Positions 14,482-22,191 of a stretch of DNA of 34,124 nucleotides are shown one piece after another. The notes beneath the pieces were generated by a model. The model made no database searches. It worked only from the letters and a program-made list of their open reading frames with translations, and had not been told where the DNA came from. A program made the position numbers and the translations under genes. Source of the stretch: Planctomycetota bacterium (GTDB lineage: Bacteria; Planctomycetota; UBA1135; GCA-002686595). Within the stretch, counting starts at the first letter, position 1, and each line of letters starts with the position of its first letter. The stretch is from positions 1-34,124 of the forward strand of contig JAJDET010000235.1 of the NCBI GenBank assembly GCA_029259655.1, written 5' to 3'.

Positions 14482-14843
14482 CAGCTCTCTTCCTTCCGCT
14501 TCGCGACGATGTGCTTCGCGAGCGCGTCCAGGCTGGCCAGATTCCCCACGAGATCCGTCTCGTGGATGAACAGCTCGTAGCGCTTCTCGATGTGAACGAG
14601 CAGGTCCGCCCCCTTCAGGGAGTCCACGTAGCCCGCGTCGTACATGTGGACCTCGCAATCGATCTGCTCCACGGCGAGCTTCCTGGGAGAGTTGCCGGAG
14701 ACCCACTGGCGCAGCTCGACCAGTACGTCGCCGTGCTCGAGCTCGGCCCTGTCGTTCGACGGCGCTTCCCGCGCTTGGGCGGGAGGAGCGCCGGCCGCGA
14801 CAGGGTCGGAAGTTCCCAGGAGAGAGCGGAGCCACTTGATCAT
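14481..14843 (-). CDS. Acyl carrier protein
   Basis: The 120-residue product contains a carrier domain in about residues 36-118. The phosphopantetheine attachment serine is Ser75 in VDSL, followed by KGADLLVHIEKRYELFIHETDL, the typical helix II/III pattern of ACPs. The N-terminal ~35 residues (MIKWLRSLLG... Pro/Ala-rich) are an extension not seen in fatty acid synthase ACPs and may be a docking or targeting segment. The gene heads the likely minus-strand operon with the LnmK-like and radical SAM genes and overlaps the next start by one base. It is best read as a dedicated carrier for that pathway and not the housekeeping ACP. No strong ribosome-binding site is visible. Confidence 0.88.
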   Translation of the reverse strand: MIKWLRSLLGTSDPVAAGAPPAQAREAPSNDRAELEHGDVLVELRQWVSGNSPRKLAVEQIDCEVHMYDAGYVDSLKGADLLVHIEKRYELFIHETDLVGNLASLDALAKHIVAKRKEES

Positions 14844-14921
14844 CTGGATGGGTCCCTGACGGCCTTCGGCCGCAATCGGGCTACCTTATGCCAAAGCGCG
14901 GAGCGTTTGACCAATCCGCGC

Positions 14922-14927
14922 TATCCT
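14922..14927 (+). promoter_or_regulatory. Putative -10 element (TATCCT) for the 905-residue propeller gene
   Basis: TATCCT lies 19 bp upstream of the ATG at 14947, in the 103-bp gap that separates it from the divergent ACP gene. The predicted leader is about 12 nt. TTGACC occurs upstream, but only 10 bp away, which is too close for a -35 box. Confidence 0.35.
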
Positions 14928-14946
14928 CCCGACGAAGGCCATCTCC

Positions 14947-17664
14947 ATGCGCATTCTCGCTCTCGTGCTGCTCGCGTCTCCCGTCTTCTCGCAGTCGGCG
15001 ACCGCGACCGGAGTCGGCGGCGGCGGTTGGCTCCACGCGGGAGCGTTCCACCCTTCGGACGACACGGTCGTCGTGCTCGGCGCGGACGTGTCCGGCGTCC
15101 TGCGCACGGACGACTTCGGCAGGTCGTGGCGGGCCTGGAACGAGGGCCTGGCGAACCCGCACGAGGCGAACGAACGCTACGTGGACGACCTGCTCGGCGT
15201 GCGGCTCGACGGGGTCGACTGGTTCTTCGCAGCGACCTACGGCGGCATCCACCGGCGGCGCGCGGACGGGCTCGACGAGTGGGAGCGCATGACGCCCCTG
15301 CCCGAGCTCAGCTTCAAGGGGACCACGGACTTCGAGGCCAAGCCGATTCCGTTCTGCTGCCTCGACGACGACGGCAAGGGACGGCTCCTGGTCGCGGGCG
15401 CGGGGCGCTCGCGCTGGTTATCCGCGAGCTACGAGACCGACTACTACCCGGGTGTGGCCGCGCTCGATCCGGCCTGGACCGCGGGCCAGACGACGCAGTG
15501 GACGGTGTGGCGCTACGACACGCAGAGCCGAAGGCCCGCGTGGGAGCCGTTCCCCGGCTCGCAGGGCCTCGGCGCGGCGCGCGACATCAGCGTCGTGAAG
15601 CTCGACGGGAAGCTCCTGGTCGCGGTCGCGACCCTGAACGGCGTCTACCTGTGGCGCGGCGCCGGCTGGATCGACGTCGGCGAGGAGCTCCACGACGACC
15701 TCGGGCTCAGCGCCTGGTCGGTCCACCTGACGCGGCGCGGCAGCCTCTTCGTCGGGACCGCGCGCGAGGGAGGGCCGGGGTCGAGCGGCGTCTACCGCAT
15801 CGCGGACGTGCGGGACGAGCTCTGGGGCATCCTCCCGAACTTTCCGCCTCGAGCTCCGGCGGTGACCGTGCAGCTGAAGCCGCTCGTCTGGGAGTGGGTC
15901 GGGGACACCACCCTCATGCCACCGGTGGGGACGAAGACGCTCGAGGAGCTCGGGCAGAACGCACAGCAACCGTACCTGACGGTTGTGGACGGCGTGGGCA
16001 ACGCACCCGACCGCCTGTACCTCGGCGTGCGCTCCGCGTTCACGCCGCGCAACGCCGGGGTGTACGTCGGCGACCTCGATCAGGACGAACCGGGCGACGC
16101 CTGCACGTGGCGCCACGCGGTGTACGGCGACTTCCTCGGCGCCGGTGAATTCGCGCAGTACTACCTCGACGGAGCGGGGGTCCAGAAGAACCTCGACTCG
16201 GGCTGGCTCGACTACTTCGGCTCGGAGGTCCTGTGGCATCCCACGGCATCGACGACCGAACGGCTCGTCTTCCAGCTCAACGGGAGGCTGCACACGGTCG
16301 ACCTCGCGCGGGACTACGCTCGACAGCGGTACACGGAGTCGTCGACCGTCGGCAGCGAGACGTACTGGGCCTCCACGGGCTACAACGAGCTCTCCGTCCG
16401 CGGGCTCGCGTTCTACCCCGACGGGCGGCTCGTGCAGAGCTCGGCGGACGTCGGCTCGTTCGTGAGCGAGACGGACGAGCTCGCGCGCTTCCGCCGCCTG
16501 GCGGTCACCTACACGAGCGCGACGAGCTCGACGACCGACCTGGCCTGGAACCCGGCGACCAGCTTCTCCGAGATCCGGCCCGCCTGGGGCAGCCCGGCCG
16601 AGGACTCGCTGTTCCTGAACAGCGGCGACATCGTCCAGCGCCAGAGCCCGTGCAAGCTCTTCCGGGTCGATCCGGACGGCGACTGGCACAACGTCACGTC
16701 GAGCTTCGACGCCGATCCGGACGTGGGCGGACTGAAGCTCGAGTTCCTGCAGCTCGGCGACTTCGCGTTCGTGTCCGACGACGAGGTGTGGGTCATCTAC
16801 ACCGAGTTCGACCGATCGCTCCGGACGAGTCCGACCGGCGCGAAGCGCATCGGAGCGGGCGTGCTGCGCGGAGAGCACTCGGCCGGTTCCTGGGACTGGA
16901 GCCTCGTCAACGCGGGGCTCGGCGTCACCGACGCGACCATCCCGGAGACGCGCAACACCCAGGGCCAGGCGATCCTCTACAACCCGCCCAGCGGGCGCGT
17001 CTTCCTCGCGGCGCGCAACGTCAAGTACAACGAGCTCTCCCCCGCCGCGAGCATCAACGGCGGCGTCTTCGCCGCCGATCCGACGGCCGGCTCGATCACC
17101 TGGGAGCGCATCGTCGACCCGGACACGACGAACTACCGGGACTTCTACTCGATCGCGCAGTACGAGGGCTCCACGGGGACGTTCGGCGCGACGATCTACG
17201 CCGGCGGTCGCGGCCGCTCGACGGGGCACGGGACGGTTTTGCGCTGGGCGAACCCGGGCGCGGACTACACGGCCTGGAGCCCGATCGCCAACGACACGAC
17301 GACTCCGTTCGACTTCGCGGTTCCCTTCTCGCGCGACGCGCAGTGGTCGCCCGCGCCGTGGGACGCGACGACCGCGAATCGCAAGCTCACCGACGTCCGC
17401 GCGCTCGCCGTGCACCCGGGGAACAAGGACGTGATCGTCGCCGGCCTCTACTCACCGAACCTGAACGAGCAGGTGGGCCTCTGGCGCTGGCACGCGAACC
17501 AGAACCCGCCCTGGACGCACCTCTCTCCGGACGAGGCCTTCGAGGGAATCGGCGTCTCCATCCTCGCGTTCAGCCCCACCGTGACGAACCGCCTCGTGCT
17601 CGGCACGAACGGGCAGGAGCTGCACTACAAGACCGTCGGGACACAGGTCGCGATCGGGATGTAG
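14947..17664 (+). CDS. Large secreted propeller protein (sortilin/GH74-like BNR blades)
   Basis: The 905-residue product has a short signal peptide (MRILALVLLASPVFSQS). It begins GGGGWLHAGAFHPSDDTVVVLGADVSGVLRTDDFGRSWRAWNEGL, the style of the first blade in sortilin/BNR and GH74-type double propellers. Other blade-like pieces are GSLFVGTAREGGPGSSGVYRI, GVYVGDLDQDEPGDACTWR, AILYNPPSGRVFLAARN and DVRALAVHPGNKDVIVAGLYS. The GH74 catalytic aspartates could not be assigned with certainty, so glycan binding or hydrolysis is only a possibility. The protein would be exported. The last few codons and stop (TCGGGATGTAGG) are duplicated at 18882-18893 as part of the tandem duplication next door. Confidence 0.8.
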   Translation: MRILALVLLASPVFSQSATATGVGGGGWLHAGAFHPSDDTVVVLGADVSGVLRTDDFGRSWRAWNEGLANPHEANERYVDDLLGVRLDGVDWFFAATYGGIHRRRADGLDEWERMTPLPELSFKGTTDFEAKPIPFCCLDDDGKGRLLVAGAGRSRWLSASYETDYYPGVAALDPAWTAGQTTQWTVWRYDTQSRRPAWEPFPGSQGLGAARDISVVKLDGKLLVAVATLNGVYLWRGAGWIDVGEELHDDLGLSAWSVHLTRRGSLFVGTAREGGPGSSGVYRIADVRDELWGILPNFPPRAPAVTVQLKPLVWEWVGDTTLMPPVGTKTLEELGQNAQQPYLTVVDGVGNAPDRLYLGVRSAFTPRNAGVYVGDLDQDEPGDACTWRHAVYGDFLGAGEFAQYYLDGAGVQKNLDSGWLDYFGSEVLWHPTASTTERLVFQLNGRLHTVDLARDYARQRYTESSTVGSETYWASTGYNELSVRGLAFYPDGRLVQSSADVGSFVSETDELARFRRLAVTYTSATSSTTDLAWNPATSFSEIRPAWGSPAEDSLFLNSGDIVQRQSPCKLFRVDPDGDWHNVTSSFDADPDVGGLKLEFLQLGDFAFVSDDEVWVIYTEFDRSLRTSPTGAKRIGAGVLRGEHSAGSWDWSLVNAGLGVTDATIPETRNTQGQAILYNPPSGRVFLAARNVKYNELSPAASINGGVFAADPTAGSITWERIVDPDTTNYRDFYSIAQYEGSTGTFGATIYAGGRGRSTGHGTVLRWANPGADYTAWSPIANDTTTPFDFAVPFSRDAQWSPAPWDATTANRKLTDVRALAVHPGNKDVIVAGLYSPNLNEQVGLWRWHANQNPPWTHLSPDEAFEGIGVSILAFSPTVTNRLVLGTNGQELHYKTVGTQVAIGM

Positions 17665-17672
17665 GAACGACC

Positions 17673-17704
17673 GCGCCGAGCACGGGGAGACCCGTGCTCG
17701 GCGC
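17673..17704. terminator. Perfect 14-bp hairpin between convergent genes (unit 1)
   Basis: GCGCCGAGCACGGG (17673-17686) pairs perfectly with CCCGTGCTCGGCGC (17691-17704) around a GAGA loop. It lies between the propeller stop and the stop of the first duplicated gene, so it can serve both strands. There is no T-tract. Confidence 0.65.
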
Positions 17705-17734
17705 CGGTACTCACGAGAGCGCGTCGTCGACGCT

Positions 17735-18826
17735 CTACAGACCCTCGCCGCCCGGGGGCGGATCGATCGGGGGCGCCGGAGCCGGGAACTCCGGATCGTC
17801 CGTCCCGAACTTCAGGAAGTCGCCGTTGAAGCTCCGGTTGGGGCTCTCGAAGAGCAGGCGCCCGCCGGAGATGAACGGCCCCTGGGGACCGGCTGCGATC
17901 GCTCCGAGCAAGGCCGGGTTCGGGATCGACTCGACCGAAGAGGACGCGTCCAGACCCTGGATGAAGGCCCAGCCGGTCTCGATGTCGCCTATGCCGTCGC
18001 CGGTGATGTCGACCTCGGCAGGATCGTTGGGCGTGTTCTGCGCCAGGAAGAGCCCGTCGAAGACCGTCGAGATGTCGGTGAGCGGGCCGCTGAACCAGCA
18101 GTTGAACCAGAACGTCGTCGACAGGGCGAACTCGTTGTCGTTGAAGATGTTGAACTGGACGCTGGCGTTGTGACTCACGCCGCCGGTGAAGTTGATCAGC
18201 GTCAGCGTGGAGCTCAGATCCCCGATGAAGCTGTCGATGAGCAGCCGGTCCGGGAGTCCGTCGTACTCGACTCCGTCGAAGTCCAGCTCACCGTCCCCGT
18301 CGAGGTCGGTCTCGCCGTGGCGTCCCACGGGCGAGCCGAGGACGTAGGCGGGCAGCGAATAGCTGAGGCGCTGGCTGTTGACCACGAGCTCCGAGCCGAT
18401 GAGCCTGTTGTGCGACCACGGTGTGTCGAACTGGCTCGGGTCCTGCGCCGACACGACGGCGTAGCCCCTGGCACTGGAGGTCGCGTTGTGGAAGTTGGTC
18501 AGGACGCAGAGCGTATCGCCGGGCGTGAGGACCTCGACGCGGTCGACCACCGAGCAGTGGACCGGGTCCGTCGAGAGGGCGCCGGGGGTCACGTTGACGT
18601 ACTCGAACTTGACGTTCGTGGTGCCGCCCAGGTCCGACGAAGTCACCGGGGACAGGTCGGTGTTGGTGACACAGAGGAGCGTCCAGTACTGCCCCGAGGC
18701 CGTGAGGTTCGAACTCTGGGACGTGTGGATCGGATAGATCAGTGTGCTCCCGGGGACCTGGCCGCCGGCGTCAGCCGAGGCGGCCAGAGCGAGAGAAGCG
18801 AGCGCAATGGTGAAAGTAGTCTTCAT
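17735..18826 (-). CDS. Secreted protein of unknown function, duplicate 1
   Basis: The 363-residue product has a signal peptide (MKTTFTIALASLALAASADA). A beta-rich body follows, with conserved pieces such as LIYPIHTSQ, YWTLLCVTNTD, RGYAVVSAQDPSQF and LTLINFTGGV. A calcium-loop-like DLDGDGELDFDG (around residue 174) and a second Asp-rich stretch DITGDGIGDIE are present. The C-terminus is Pro-rich (PAPAPPIDPPPGGEGL). No known domain was recognised. The protein is probably exported and possibly binds calcium. It is the downstream member of a tandem pair on the minus strand, each with its own hairpin. The open frame extends 9 codons upstream, but the signal peptide fixes the start. Confidence 0.8.
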   Translation of the reverse strand: MKTTFTIALASLALAASADAGGQVPGSTLIYPIHTSQSSNLTASGQYWTLLCVTNTDLSPVTSSDLGGTTNVKFEYVNVTPGALSTDPVHCSVVDRVEVLTPGDTLCVLTNFHNATSSARGYAVVSAQDPSQFDTPWSHNRLIGSELVVNSQRLSYSLPAYVLGSPVGRHGETDLDGDGELDFDGVEYDGLPDRLLIDSFIGDLSSTLTLINFTGGVSHNASVQFNIFNDNEFALSTTFWFNCWFSGPLTDISTVFDGLFLAQNTPNDPAEVDITGDGIGDIETGWAFIQGLDASSSVESIPNPALLGAIAAGPQGPFISGGRLLFESPNRSFNGDFLKFGTDDPEFPAPAPPIDPPPGGEGL

Positions 18827-18900
18827 GGAACCGATTCGGGGATGGGGGCCCACCGCAGGGTTCGCGGTGTGACCCGGGGACTCGGGATGTAGGAACGCCC

Positions 18901-18932
18901 GCGCCGAGCACGGGGGAAACCGTGCCCGGCGC
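18901..18932. terminator. Hairpin after duplicate 2 gene (unit 2 copy of the terminator)
   Basis: GCGCCGAGCACGG (18901-18913) pairs with CCGTGCCCGGCGC (18920-18932) with one mismatch. It is the diverged copy of the hairpin at 17673-17704. It sits just downstream of the second duplicated gene on the minus strand. Confidence 0.55.
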
Positions 18933-18961
18933 CGGTGCTCAGGAGAGCGCGTCGTCGAGCT

Positions 18962-20053
18962 CTACAGCCCCTCGCCGCCCGGGGGCGGATCGATCGGGGG
19001 CGCCGGTGCGGGGAACTCCGGATCGTCCGTCCCGAACTTCAGGAAGTCGCCGTTGAAGCTCCGGTTGGGGCTCTCGAACAGGAGGTGTCCGCCGGACACG
19101 AAGGGCCCCTGGGGGCCGGCCGTGATCGCTCCGAGCAAGGCCGGGTTCGGGATCGACTCGACCGAAGAAGAGGCGTCCAGACCCTGGATGAAGGCCCAGC
19201 CGGTCTCGATGTCGCCTATTCCGTCGCCGGTGATGTCGACCTCGGCAGGATCGTTGGGCGTGTTCTGCGCCAGGAAGAACCCGTCGAAGACCGTCGAGAT
19301 GTCGGTGAGCGGGCCGCTGAACCAGCAGTTGAACCAGAACGTCGTCGACAGAGCGAACTCGTTGTCGTTGAAGATGTTGAACTGGACGCTGGCGTTGTGA
19401 TTCACGCCGCCGGTGAAGTTGATCAGCGTCAGCGTGGAGCTCAGATCTCCGATGAAGCTGTCGATGATCAGCCGGTCCGGGAGTCCTTCGTACTCGACTC
19501 CGTCGAAGTCCATCTCCTCGTCGCCGTCGACGTCAGTCGCGCCGTGGCGCACGACGGGTGAGCCGAGGACGTAAGCGGGGAGGGAGTAGCTCAGGCCCAG
19601 GTTGTTGACCACGAGCTCGGAGCCGACGAGGCGGTTGTGCGACCACTTGACCTTGAACTGGCTCGGGTCTTGCGCCGACACGACCGCGTAGCCCTTGGCC
19701 CCCGGAGTCGCGTTGTGATAGTTCGTCAGGACGCAGAACGTGTCGCCGGGGGTGAGGACCTCGACGCGGTCGACCACCACGCATTGGACCGGGTCGGTCG
19801 GGAGGGCCCCCGGGAGCACGTTGACGTACTCGAACATGACGTTCGTGGTGCCGCCCAGGCTCGAGGAGGTCACGGGAGCCAGGTCCGTGTTGGTGACGCA
19901 CAGGAGTGTCCAGTACTGCGTCTGCGTGGACCCAAATGCGGTCTGGGACGTGTGGATCGGGTAGATCAGTGCGCTCCCGGGGATCTGGCCACCGGCATCG
20001 GCCGTGGCAGCCAGCGCCAGGGAAGCGAGCACAACGGTGAAAGTAGTCTTCAT
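18962..20053 (-). CDS. Secreted protein of unknown function, duplicate 2
   Basis: The 363-residue product is the same length as its neighbour, with the same signal peptide start (MKTTFTVVLASLALAATADA) and the same tail PDPPPGGEGL-type ending. Roughly the first 195 residues differ at many positions. The last ~170 differ at only about six, and the DNA there is nearly identical at synonymous sites as well. The calcium-loop-like sequence is partly degraded here (DVDGDEEMDFDG). The predicted location and role are as for the partner, but sequence changes in the N-terminal half may have altered binding. The true start is set by the signal peptide; the open frame runs 28 codons further upstream. Confidence 0.8.
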   Translation of the reverse strand: MKTTFTVVLASLALAATADAGGQIPGSALIYPIHTSQTAFGSTQTQYWTLLCVTNTDLAPVTSSSLGGTTNVMFEYVNVLPGALPTDPVQCVVVDRVEVLTPGDTFCVLTNYHNATPGAKGYAVVSAQDPSQFKVKWSHNRLVGSELVVNNLGLSYSLPAYVLGSPVVRHGATDVDGDEEMDFDGVEYEGLPDRLIIDSFIGDLSSTLTLINFTGGVNHNASVQFNIFNDNEFALSTTFWFNCWFSGPLTDISTVFDGFFLAQNTPNDPAEVDITGDGIGDIETGWAFIQGLDASSSVESIPNPALLGAITAGPQGPFVSGGHLLFESPNRSFNGDFLKFGTDDPEFPAPAPPIDPPPGGEGL

Positions 20054-20236
20054 GGAACCAAAACGGGGATGTGGGCCCGCCGCGTGGAGCGCGGTGACCC
20101 GGGGACTTCGGTTCCTCCTTCTCGAAGCCGTACGCAACGGCTGAACACGTCTCTCGTGGGTCGAGACGAGTCTTCCTAGCGAACACTACCCGCCTCGAAG
20201 GACGGCGGTCGGGATTCCCGCAAGTTCAGCTTTCGC

Positions 20237-20242
20237 TACAAT
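20237..20242 (+). promoter_or_regulatory. Putative -10 element (TACAAT) for the GT-C-like/EF-hand gene pair
   Basis: GCTACAAT lies 19 bp before the ATG at 20262, in a locally AT-richer stretch (CTACAATTTTCC). The same word GCTACAAT followed by CCGGCC recurs before the GT2 gene at 31326. The -35 region (ATTCCC) is weak. Confidence 0.45.
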
Positions 20243-20261
20243 TTTCCGGCCCGAGCTGGAA

Positions 20262-22166
20262 ATGAACGACGATTCGAAGCGACGGCTGTGGGTGATCCTC
20301 TGCGGCGTCGCGCTGGTCGTCGCCGCACGTCTATTGATCGCGGTCTCGCGCATCGACGACGGGTCGTTCCAGTACTACAGCGGCAACATCGCCTGGGCCG
20401 TGATCCAGGGGCTCCCGCTCGAGTGGAGGGAGCTCCCGCTCATCGCTCACAACCGGGGGTCGATGCTCGTGGGCTTCCTGGCGGTCCCGTTCATGGCGCT
20501 GCTCGGGCCGACGCACTTCGCGGTGAAGCTCGTCGCGATCGCCTTCAGCGCCGGCACGGCCGGGATCTTCGTGAGCCTCCTCGCGCGCCACTGCGGGATC
20601 CTCGCCGCCGTCGTCGGTGGCGTCGTGTACACGCTGCTCCCGCCCTCGTTCCAGATGCTCGACGTGATGACCCAGGGGAGCCACGTCGACACGCTCCTCT
20701 TCGACTTCGCGGCGCTCGCCGTTCTGCTGGGTGCGGCGGGCCGGCCCCCGAGCACCGCCAGGACCCTCGCCTTCGGCCTGACCTGCGGTGCAGGGCTCTT
20801 CTTCAGCTTCCACTTCCTCGTCGTCCTGCCCGCGCTCCTCGTGTGCTGGTGGCGGATCCAGCCGCGCTTCGTGCTCCGGCCGGCTCAGCTCCTCACGTTC
20901 GCCGCGGGCTTCGCCGTGACGTTCCTTCCGTTCGTCTTCTTCCTCCCGGAGACCGCTGGGGCGACCGAGGTCGTGGGGCGCCCGCTGGAGGAGCGCGTGA
21001 TCCCGCTGGGAGCGGCTCTGTACAAGCTCTGGAACCAGACCATCCTCACCTGGCCCAGCTTCTGGATGTTTCGCTCGAGCGGCTGCGGCTGGGCGATCTG
21101 GCCCTACGGCCTGGCCCTGGTCGCGGGGTTCGTCGCGCTGCTCCCGCGGCTCCGACGCGGACATCCCCTCACCCTGTTCCTCGTCCTCTACCCCGCGCTG
21201 CTCCTGGTCGCCTTCTCCTTCTCGAACTTCGTCGCGTACCCGGAGAAGTTGCCGAGCGGCATGAACACGCGCTACGTCGCACCTGCGATGCCGTGCATGG
21301 CCGCCTGGGTCGCGATCGGTGCGCAGGCGCTCGTCGAGCGCGGGCGCAAGCTCGTGGCGATCCTCGTCGTGTCGGCCGCGGTCGTCGCGGGTGCTGCGGG
21401 GACCGCGTCCCTGGTCAACGTCGCGAACGCGACCGAGCACGCGACCGTCAAGGGGACCAAGTTCCCGCTGTTCAAGCGTCAGATCCCGCGCGCCGCTCGT
21501 CGCGACAGGGAGCGGATCCTCGGTTGGATCGACGTGCTCGATCCGGACTGGGAGGCCTTCCGCCCACTCCACTACAGGAACGTCCGCACCAAGATTCGCA
21601 ATCCGGAGACGTGGGAGGAGTTCCGGGATGCGCTCGACGAGTGCACGGCAGCGGGTGACCGGCTCGCGCCCTTCTTGCTCGTGACGCTGGGCACCGAGAT
21701 CCGGTCGCAGGCGGAAGCGGTGCTGTGGATCGAGCGCTCGGCAGTGAGGGCCGACCGCGAGGCCCGGGACTGGCTCCTGCGCGGTCTGGGGAGCGGCACG
21801 TACTTCCGGGACCTCTTCGTGCGCCAGAAGGACCGCGGATCGCTGGTGATCGGGATGCCGGCGTTGAGGCGGCTGATCGCGAACCTGAAGGACGAGGAAG
21901 CCGCGCTCGCACTCCAGGGCGCCGGCTTCTCGTGGGGTCAGATGGCCGAGCCCTACCGGCGCAACGTCGGCGACATCGTGCTCCTGGACCTGCCGCTGGC
22001 CGGAGCGCAGCTCGAGGCGTTCTACGTCGGAGTCGGCTGGGGTTACCGGATGCGATACTTCGAGGAGGACTACGAGCCCCCGAAACGCGTCCGGTTCGAG
22101 ACCCAGATACCGGCCGAGGGTCGCGCGGCCTTCCGGCGCGGCCTGGCCTGGAGCGGCCCGCCGTAG
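20262..22166 (+). CDS. GT-C-like polytopic membrane glycosyltransferase
   Basis: The 634-residue product has an N-terminal span, then RIDDGSFQYY with Asp32-Asp33 in the first extracytoplasmic loop, the usual place of the catalytic acidic residue in GT-C enzymes that use lipid-phosphate sugars. About ten further hydrophobic helices run to residue ~390 (for example AAVVGGVVYTLLPPSFQML and LLVAFSFSNFVAYPEK). A soluble C-terminal region of ~230 residues follows. The layout resembles PMT/GT39-like family members, but the specific family is not certain. A transporter-like or unknown role cannot be excluded. The EF-hand fusion gene follows after 25 bp and is likely cotranscribed. Confidence 0.7.
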   Translation: MNDDSKRRLWVILCGVALVVAARLLIAVSRIDDGSFQYYSGNIAWAVIQGLPLEWRELPLIAHNRGSMLVGFLAVPFMALLGPTHFAVKLVAIAFSAGTAGIFVSLLARHCGILAAVVGGVVYTLLPPSFQMLDVMTQGSHVDTLLFDFAALAVLLGAAGRPPSTARTLAFGLTCGAGLFFSFHFLVVLPALLVCWWRIQPRFVLRPAQLLTFAAGFAVTFLPFVFFLPETAGATEVVGRPLEERVIPLGAALYKLWNQTILTWPSFWMFRSSGCGWAIWPYGLALVAGFVALLPRLRRGHPLTLFLVLYPALLLVAFSFSNFVAYPEKLPSGMNTRYVAPAMPCMAAWVAIGAQALVERGRKLVAILVVSAAVVAGAAGTASLVNVANATEHATVKGTKFPLFKRQIPRAARRDRERILGWIDVLDPDWEAFRPLHYRNVRTKIRNPETWEEFRDALDECTAAGDRLAPFLLVTLGTEIRSQAEAVLWIERSAVRADREARDWLLRGLGSGTYFRDLFVRQKDRGSLVIGMPALRRLIANLKDEEAALALQGAGFSWGQMAEPYRRNVGDIVLLDLPLAGAQLEAFYVGVGWGYRMRYFEEDYEPPKRVRFETQIPAEGRAAFRRGLAWSGPP

Positions 22167-22191
22167 AACACGAGCTCGCCGAGAGGCTCCC

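Larger units (their letters stand above)
17654..20109. repeat. Tandem duplication, two units of about 1228 bp
   Basis: Unit 1 (about 17654-18881) and unit 2 (about 18882-20109) each contain a tail of the propeller gene (TCGGGATGTAGGAACG), a GC-rich terminator hairpin, one 363-codon minus-strand gene and its upstream leader. The junction is visible. After GACCCGGGGACT, unit 1 runs into the copied propeller tail, whereas unit 2 runs into unique sequence, and TCGG is shared microhomology at the breakpoint. The halves carrying the 3' ends of the two genes are nearly identical, while the 5' halves have diverged clearly. Confidence 0.9.

Noticed and set aside
11698-14580. A 960-codon open frame on the plus strand opposite the radical SAM and LnmK-like genes
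   Set aside because: It is very rich in Arg, Val, Glu and His without any domain, and lies opposite two genes with clear families. In GC-rich DNA the antisense frame often stays open.
15418-17415. A 665-codon minus-strand open frame
   Set aside because: It lies opposite the secreted propeller gene, has an Arg/Val/Glu-rich composition and resembles no family.
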